From Sulfurimonas sp. (GTDB lineage Bacteria > Campylobacterota > Campylobacteria > Campylobacterales > Sulfurimonadaceae): DNA of 10,653 nt. The notes under the pieces are model-generated. The model was given only the letters and a program-made list of their open reading frames with translations, ran no database searches and was not told the DNA's origin. Shown here in pieces: positions 7,152-10,653 of the stretch; within the stretch, counting starts at the first letter, position 1, and the number at the start of each line of letters is the position of its first letter. The translations under genes were made by a program, and so were the position numbers. Where the stretch lies: assembly GCA_022712845.1 (NCBI GenBank), contig JAFLJV010000239.1, positions 1 through 10,653 of the forward strand, written 5' to 3'.

Positions 7152-7672
7152 GCTTCACTAATAGAGATGTTATTAGTAATATAATATAGAGTGTCACTTG
7201 CAGTAAAACCTGCTTTTGTCCATTTTTTAGCTTTCTTTAATGGGATATTGTTTTTCATAAAAAAATTAGCTTCTTGAAGTCTTTTTTTTATTTTTTCAGC
7301 TTTTGTTTCTTTAGCTTTTATTTTTTCAACTTTTATTTCTTTTATTTCTTTTTTTTTAGCTAGTTTTTTATGTTTACCATTTGTCAATAAATTACAAGAG
7401 ATAGTATCTCCTCTATTACAAGATATATTAAGATATCTTTTTGCTTGAATGATATCTTTTTTCACACCATCACCATGCATATACATATTGCCAAGTGACA
7501 CACAAGCCTCAGAAACCCCAATATAACAACCTCTATTATATAAATCTATAGCTGTTTTATAGTTTTTTGCTTTAAGGGCTTTTTGTGCTTTATACATAAA
7601 TTCTGGCTGTATGTTAGCACTTAAGTTTATGCAAAAAAGTAGTAAAGTTAAAATAATAGTTGTTTTTTTCAA
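7130..7672 (-). CDS. Secreted Sel1/Hcp-like cysteine-repeat protein with Lys-rich linker
   Basis: A 180-residue protein with a clear signal peptide (hydrophobic 5-17, likely cleavage after LSA at 19), so exported to the periplasm. Residues 25-95 are helical repeats of the Sel1/TPR type (YNRGCYIGVSEACVSLGNMY, then AKRYLNISCNRGDTISC). The Cys pairs C49/C57 and C85/C93 both have C-x7-C spacing, as in Helicobacter cysteine-rich (Hcp) proteins, where each pair forms a disulfide. A Lys/Glu-rich linker (100-131) contains two 10-residue repeats (EIKVEKIKAK, ETKAEKIKKR). The C-terminal 45 residues (PLKKAKKWTKAGFTASD and onward) form a short helical segment I do not recognise. The start is TTG 7672, with AGGA five bases upstream. 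It runs convergently with mfd, with 22 bases between stop codons. Molecular function unknown; such proteins usually mediate protein contacts. Confidence 0.8.
   Translation of the reverse strand: MKKTTIILTLLLFCINLSANIQPEFMYKAQKALKAKNYKTAIDLYNRGCYIGVSEACVSLGNMYMHGDGVKKDIIQAKRYLNISCNRGDTISCNLLTNGKHKKLAKKKEIKEIKVEKIKAKETKAEKIKKRLQEANFFMKNNIPLKKAKKWTKAGFTASDTLYYITNNISISEAKQLKNN
7286..7340. repeat. Imperfect 30-base-period tandem repeat in the Lys-rich linker
   Basis: Bases 7286-7310 and 7316-7340 match at 23 of 25 positions with an offset of 30. The repeat encodes two copies of E-[T/I]-K-[A/V]-E-K-I-K on the minus strand. The whole number of codons per unit means that copy changes would lengthen or shorten the linker without a frameshift. 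Confidence 0.75.
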
Positions 7673-7711
7673 AATATTCCTAGTTTCAGAGGTAAAATTA
7701 TTTTTTTAAAC

Positions 7712-7720
7712 ATTCTACCA
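7712..7720 (-). promoter_or_regulatory. Extended -10 promoter for the Sel1-like gene
   Basis: Read on the minus strand, T-rich sequence leads into TGG-TAGAAT (an extended -10, TG-N-TAGAAT) at 7720-7712. Transcription would start near 7705, giving a leader of about 33 bases. Campylobacterota sigma-70 promoters typically have an AT-rich upstream stretch and an extended -10 but no clear -35. A second TATAAT on the same strand at 7736-7731 is an alternative. Confidence 0.45.
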
Positions 7721-7744
7721 AAAAATAAATATTATAAACTTAGA

Positions 7745-7750
7745 TATAAT
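7745..7750 (+). promoter_or_regulatory. -10 box for the ymdB-family gene
   Basis: A perfect TATAAT follows AT-rich sequence, 29 bases before ATG 7780. Transcription would start near 7757. No -35 box is apparent, as is usual in this phylum. The 107-base region between the two divergent genes (7673-7779) contains nothing else that I can identify. Confidence 0.5.
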
Positions 7751-7779
7751 TTCAATAAATTAAATATAAGAATAAAATA

Positions 7780-8592
7780 ATGAAAATTGCATTTATAGGC
7801 GATATTGTAGGTCGTCCAGGTCGTGAGATGTTAAAAGAGTATCTACCAAAAATAAAAAAAGAGTATGAAGTTGACTTTGTAATTGCAAATTATGAAAATG
7901 TCTCTCATGGTTTTGGAATGACACCTAAAAATGCAAATGAGATAGTTTCTTATGGTATTGATTGTATGACTGGTGGAAATCACTCCTGGGATAAAAAAGA
8001 GATTAAAACACTGTTTGATACACATGAAATATTAAGACCACATAATTACCCTGATAGTGTAGAGGGAACTGGTTGTAAGGTTTATGATGTTGCAGGGGAG
8101 AGATTTGCTGTTTTAAATCTAATGGGGCATTACTCTATGCCATATTGTGATAATGCATTCTCAAATGCTAAAAATACAGTTGAATCCTTGCACAATGATG
8201 GTATTAAAAATATTTTTATAGATTTCCATGCAGAAGCTACTAGCGAGAAAAGAGGTATGATGATGCTTCTTCAAGGTAAAGTGAGTGCTATTATTGGAAC
8301 GCATACACATGTCTCAACTGATGATTTTCAAATCTCACAAGGTACAGCATACTTAAGTGATATGGGACTTACTGGTTGTAGAGATAATATTATAGGTATG
8401 GATAAAAAAGCACCTTTAAAACAATTTCTTACTGGTCTTAAAAGTCATTTTGATGTTCCAAAAAAATGTAAAAAAATACTTCAAATGGTGATTTTAGATA
8501 TAAATGATGGAAAATGTTTAAGTGCATTTAAAATAAAACAGTTTGATGATGGAAGAATGATTAAAAGTTATGCTTGGATTGAAGAGGATTAG
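7780..8592 (+). CDS. ymdB: YmdB-family metallophosphoesterase (2',3'-cyclic nucleotide phosphodiesterase type)
   Basis: A 270-residue cytoplasmic protein of the TIGR00282/YmdB family. The dinuclear metal site is complete: D8 in FIGDIVGRPG, E39 and N40 in ANYENVSHG, N67 and H68 in GGNHSWD, H150 in DFHAEATSEK, and H175 and H177 in GTHTHV. The family's best-studied member, B. subtilis YmdB, hydrolyses 2',3'-cyclic nucleotides and affects biofilm and sporulation decisions. The length is normal. The start ATG 7780 gives the family N-terminus (MKIAFIGDIVG) directly, but the leader is AT-rich with no strong Shine-Dalgarno sequence. It appears to be monocistronic, driven by the promoter at 7745. Its TAG stop is immediately followed by the stop codon of the opposing gene, leaving no room for a terminator. 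The substrate in this organism is unknown, and the gene symbol denotes the family only. Confidence 0.9.
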   Translation: MKIAFIGDIVGRPGREMLKEYLPKIKKEYEVDFVIANYENVSHGFGMTPKNANEIVSYGIDCMTGGNHSWDKKEIKTLFDTHEILRPHNYPDSVEGTGCKVYDVAGERFAVLNLMGHYSMPYCDNAFSNAKNTVESLHNDGIKNIFIDFHAEATSEKRGMMMLLQGKVSAIIGTHTHVSTDDFQISQGTAYLSDMGLTGCRDNIIGMDKKAPLKQFLTGLKSHFDVPKKCKKILQMVILDINDGKCLSAFKIKQFDDGRMIKSYAWIEED

Positions 8593-9048
8593 TTAGGCAG
8601 TTATTTTATAGTATTTGTCATTTTCTAGGTAAGTATTTACCATAATATTTTGTAAATTTTTATTTTTTATCTCTTGAATATTTTGAGGTAAAGAGTTCCC
8701 TAGAGAATTTATATTACTAAGGGTCATAGTTGGTTTTTTTAGTAATGAAAATATCTTTGAATTTTCTTCATAAGCACTTTTAGCATTTTTCATATCTTTT
8801 GCTTTTTGAAATTTTATCTCATCAGGAGTTTTTATACCTTCTTGAAGCTTTTGTTGATTATTGAAAGATTTATAATTATGAACATAGTCTATAGGTAGGT
8901 TTTTATTTGTATGGAGTTTTTGGACTTGGGTTTCTAAAAGTTTAGTAGCAAACAATTTTGATTCATCTTTTTTATTATCAATATGTTTTTGATTTATTTT
9001 ATCTGATGTATTTGCACTGACATATGTAGTATACGATGAAACAAACAT
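8593..9048 (-). CDS. Unrecognised hypothetical protein, 151 residues
   Basis: I do not recognise this gene. From ATG 9048 it encodes a 151-residue, hydrophilic, Lys- and Asn-rich protein with no membrane segment, no cysteine and no clear signal peptide. The N-terminus (MFVSSYTTYVSANTSDK) is Ser/Thr-rich. It is followed by a helical charged stretch (DESKLFATKLLETQVQKL), a Gln/Lys-rich middle and a C-terminal part (SLPQNIQEIKNKNLQNIM). A low-charge Ser/Thr N-terminus followed by a short Phe/Leu helix recalls small flagellar-associated proteins of this phylum, but that is only a resemblance. AAGGGG (9060-9055) lies six bases before ATG 9048 and only three before the adjacent GTG at 9051, so the ATG is chosen. 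That strong ribosome site and a divergent promoter region support real expression. It converges on the ymdB-family gene with no base between the stops. Confidence 0.7.
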   Translation of the reverse strand: MFVSSYTTYVSANTSDKINQKHIDNKKDESKLFATKLLETQVQKLHTNKNLPIDYVHNYKSFNNQQKLQEGIKTPDEIKFQKAKDMKNAKSAYEENSKIFSLLKKPTMTLSNINSLGNSLPQNIQEIKNKNLQNIMVNTYLENDKYYKITA

Positions 9049-9067
9049 CACTTTCCCCTTTGTCCCT

Positions 9068-9073
9068 ATTATA
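9068..9073 (-). promoter_or_regulatory. Candidate -10 box for the unrecognised gene
   Basis: On the minus strand, TATAAT at 9073-9068 would start transcription near 9061, placing the strong AAGGGG ribosome site at the very beginning of the message. TACAAT at 9096-9091 would give a longer leader of about 36 bases. The region is so AT-rich that chance matches are common. Confidence 0.3.
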
Positions 9074-9140
9074 AATTAAATGAGCTTTATATTGTATAAA
9101 TTATAAATTTTAATTATTTTTGTTTTTAATATGGTATTTT

Positions 9141-9149
9141 TGATACAAT
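9141..9149 (+). promoter_or_regulatory. Extended -10 promoter for the two-component operon
   Basis: TGA-TACAAT at 9141-9149 is an extended -10 element preceded by a run of T's, a typical arrangement for Campylobacterota vegetative promoters. The predicted start is near 9156, giving a leader of about 25 bases. AGGA at 9170-9173 lies seven bases before ATG 9181. The rest of the 9061-9180 gap is AT-rich with no identifiable gene. Confidence 0.55.
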
Positions 9150-9180
9150 AATAATAAAAAGATACTTTTAGGAATATTTT

Positions 9181-9855
9181 ATGAATGCAAAGATAGTTAT
9201 AGTTGAAGATGAAGAAGATTTACTAGAGCTACTTGAGTATAACTTAACTAAAGCGGGTTTTGAAGTTATAGGCTTTTTGAACACTAAAACAGTGGAGCAA
9301 ATGCTTATAGAAGAGGATATTGATATCTTGATAATGGATAGAAATTTACCTGGTGTTGAAGGTAGCGAATTTGTTCAAACATTAAGAAAGAGCGGTTTTA
9401 CAACACCAGTAATTTATCTAAGTGCAAAAAATAGAGATTTAGATATAGAAGAGGGGTTTTTAAGAGGGGGAGATGGCTATTTAACAAAACCCTTTAATAT
9501 GAAAGAGCTGATTTTAAGAGTAAAAGCAATTTTGCGTAGAACAAGTAAAAAGATTGATGATGAAATTCTTGTATATAAAGATATAACTTTAGATAAGAGT
9601 TCAAGAGAGTTAAGTATTGATGGAAAAATTATAGATATAACAAAACTAGAGTTTAATCTTCTTTGTGAATTTGTTGTAAACAAAGGTAATGTACTTGATC
9701 GTGATTATTTACTAGAACATGTTTGGGATGATGCAGAAGAGTATCAGTATAAAACTGTAAATGTAGCCATAAACCGTTTAAAAGAAAAAATCGACCCTGA
9801 TAAAAGCAAAGATTATATACAAACTGTTAGGGGAGTAGGGTACAAGTTGTGCTAA
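9181..9855 (+). CDS. OmpR/PhoB-family response regulator
   Basis: A 224-residue DNA-binding regulator of a two-component system. The receiver domain (about 3-118) has the acidic pocket E9/D10, phospho-acceptor D53 (in LIMDRNLPG), S81, Y100 and K103. The winged-helix DNA-binding domain (about 128-224) has the family pattern (TKLEFNLLCEF, RDYLLEHVWDD, KTVNVAINRLKEKI, IQTVRGVGYKLC). Two usually conserved positions differ: the family GADDYLTKP reads GGDGYLTKP (96-104), and the recognition helix KTVNVAI (191-197) differs from the usual RTVDVHI. The catalytic residues are intact, so it should be phosphorylated normally. A histidine kinase gene overlaps its end by seven bases and is the evident partner. 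Regulon unknown; similarity is to the broad PhoB/PhoP group, and I cannot tell which named Campylobacter pair, if any, is orthologous. Confidence 0.93.
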   Translation: MNAKIVIVEDEEDLLELLEYNLTKAGFEVIGFLNTKTVEQMLIEEDIDILIMDRNLPGVEGSEFVQTLRKSGFTTPVIYLSAKNRDLDIEEGFLRGGDGYLTKPFNMKELILRVKAILRRTSKKIDDEILVYKDITLDKSSRELSIDGKIIDITKLEFNLLCEFVVNKGNVLDRDYLLEHVWDDAEEYQYKTVNVAINRLKEKIDPDKSKDYIQTVRGVGYKLC

Positions 9856-10653
9856 GAATACACCAGATATTTATCCTTAAATTCTTACTTCTTTTTGTAG
9901 GAACATTAGCAATTACTGCATTTATTAGTTATATAGCACTTAAAACTACTATTATTGAGCAAAACAAACAACATTTAAAAAATGCTATAGAATTCATAGA
10001 GATGGAGTTACAAGGTAAAGATAATTTAGATAGTTTAGTATCAAAAGTGAAGGATAAAACATCTTTAAGGGTAACTATCATTGATAATGATGGAGTTGTT
10101 TTAGCAGAATCTAATGCAGATAAAAATAGTATGGATAATCACTCTAATAGATATGAAATTATCCAAGCAAATAAAAATAAATATGGAGATATAACAAGAT
10201 ACTCAAAAACACTTAAAGTTGATTTTTTGTATGTTGCTAAAAGAGTTTTTTATAATGGTAATGACGTATATATTAGGTTGTCTAAGAGTTTAGCTCAAGT
10301 TATGGATGAGTTTTATACTCTATGGTATAGGTTGTTTTTTGTATTTTTAGGGATAATTTTTATAGCTACATATCTATCAAGAAATATGAGTCAAAAAATA
10401 GTTTATGATATTGAGCAAATAACTTCTTACCTTGATGAGATATCTAACAAAAACTATAAAGCAGTTGTTAAAACAAAGTACTTTTATGAATTTTTACAGA
10501 TCTCACTTTTACTTAAAAATTTAGTTAAAAAATTAGATAAAAATGATAGAAAAAAGATAAAAAATATGGCGAAATTAAGACTTATAAATAAACAAAGAAA
10601 TGACATCTTATCTGCTCTTTCTCATGAGTTTAAAAATCCAGTAGCCTCTATAA
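9849..10653 (+). CDS. Membrane sensor histidine kinase, 3' partial
   Basis: 268 codons are visible before the window ends. Start GTG 9849 overlaps the regulator stop by seven bases (MLRIHQIFILKF). Layout: first membrane helix about 7-32; a periplasmic sensor loop of roughly 125 residues (33-157) containing a PAS/Cache-like strand pattern (LRVTIIDNDGVVLAESNAD, then SMDNHSNRYEI) like that of PhoR-type kinases; second membrane helix about 159-177; a linker with basic and helical residues; and the start of the dimerisation/phospho-acceptor domain with H259 in the H-box (LSALSHEFKNPVASI). The ATP-binding domain (N, G1, F, G2 boxes) lies beyond the window. The ligand is unknown. Translational coupling with the regulator is likely, and the pair shares the promoter near 9145. 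Confidence 0.9.
   Translation, partial: MLRIHQIFILKFLLLFVGTLAITAFISYIALKTTIIEQNKQHLKNAIEFIEMELQGKDNLDSLVSKVKDKTSLRVTIIDNDGVVLAESNADKNSMDNHSNRYEIIQANKNKYGDITRYSKTLKVDFLYVAKRVFYNGNDVYIRLSKSLAQVMDEFYTLWYRLFFVFLGIIFIATYLSRNMSQKIVYDIEQITSYLDEISNKNYKAVVKTKYFYEFLQISLLLKNLVKKLDKNDRKKIKNMAKLRLINKQRNDILSALSHEFKNPVASI

Noticed and set aside
7281..7370. T-rich stretch as a regulatory or replication-related tract
   Set aside because: On the minus strand it is the AAA/GAA-rich coding of a Lys/Glu linker in an open frame, which explains the composition fully.
7843..8025. Minus-strand open frame of 60 codons inside the ymdB-family gene
   Set aside because: It is antisense to the conserved metal-binding motifs and has no initiation signal.
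9068..9109. Direct repeat ATTATAAATT (9068-9077 and 9100-9109) as a regulator operator
   Set aside because: The 32-base offset, about three helical turns, was tempting. The region is nearly all A/T, so a 10-base A/T match is expected by chance, and no half-site symmetry supports it.
9477..9683. Minus-strand open frame of 68 codons inside the response regulator
   Set aside because: It is antisense to the receiver/winged-helix junction, with no supporting signal.

Overview
This is an AT-rich stretch (about 30% G+C by eye) of a bacterial chromosome, most likely from Campylobacterota (the former Epsilonproteobacteria). The main evidence is the gene order folC, M23 peptidase, bactofilin (ccmA-like), mfd. 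I recall the same order in Helicobacter pylori (folC-csd2-csd1-ccmA-mfd) and Campylobacter jejuni (folC-M23-bactofilin-mfd). The bactofilin begins with the same MAIF start I remember from H. pylori CcmA. A GGDEF protein in the cluster, the general AT-richness and extended -10 promoters without a clear -35 suggest a free-living member such as Sulfurimonas or an Arcobacter relative. The genus is inference.

Left block, 1-7107, all on the + strand. It holds the last codons of an upstream gene (probably lptE), a diguanylate cyclase with a large helical N-terminal part (start reassigned to a GTG at 97), folC, a membrane-anchored M23 endopeptidase, a bactofilin whose first 100 bases lie inside the peptidase gene, and mfd. 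Junctions are overlaps or gaps of 10-19 bases, so this reads as one operon. It joins outer-membrane LPS assembly, c-di-GMP synthesis, folate metabolism, peptidoglycan trimming with its cytoskeletal scaffold, and transcription-coupled repair. The peptidase and bactofilin are the likely functional pair (cell shape). The cyclase is the unexpected partner.

Middle block, 7108-9060. A secreted Sel1/Hcp-like cysteine-repeat protein (minus strand) converges on mfd. It diverges, across a 107-base promoter region, from a ymdB-family metallophosphoesterase (+ strand). An unrecognised minus-strand gene then runs back into ymdB; the two stop codons are directly adjacent.

Right block, 9061-10653. A 129-base AT-only intergenic region holds divergent promoters. 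It is followed by an OmpR-family response regulator and, overlapping it by 7 bases, a membrane sensor histidine kinase cut off by the window end just after its phospho-accepting histidine.

No tRNA, rRNA, CRISPR array, insertion sequence, prophage gene or convincing rho-independent terminator was seen. No gap between genes exceeds 130 bases. I see no wholly new system. The points most worth a second look are the cyclase's unannotated N-terminal region and operon position, the dual-coding peptidase/bactofilin overlap with a possible internal bactofilin start, and the unrecognised gene at 8593-9048.
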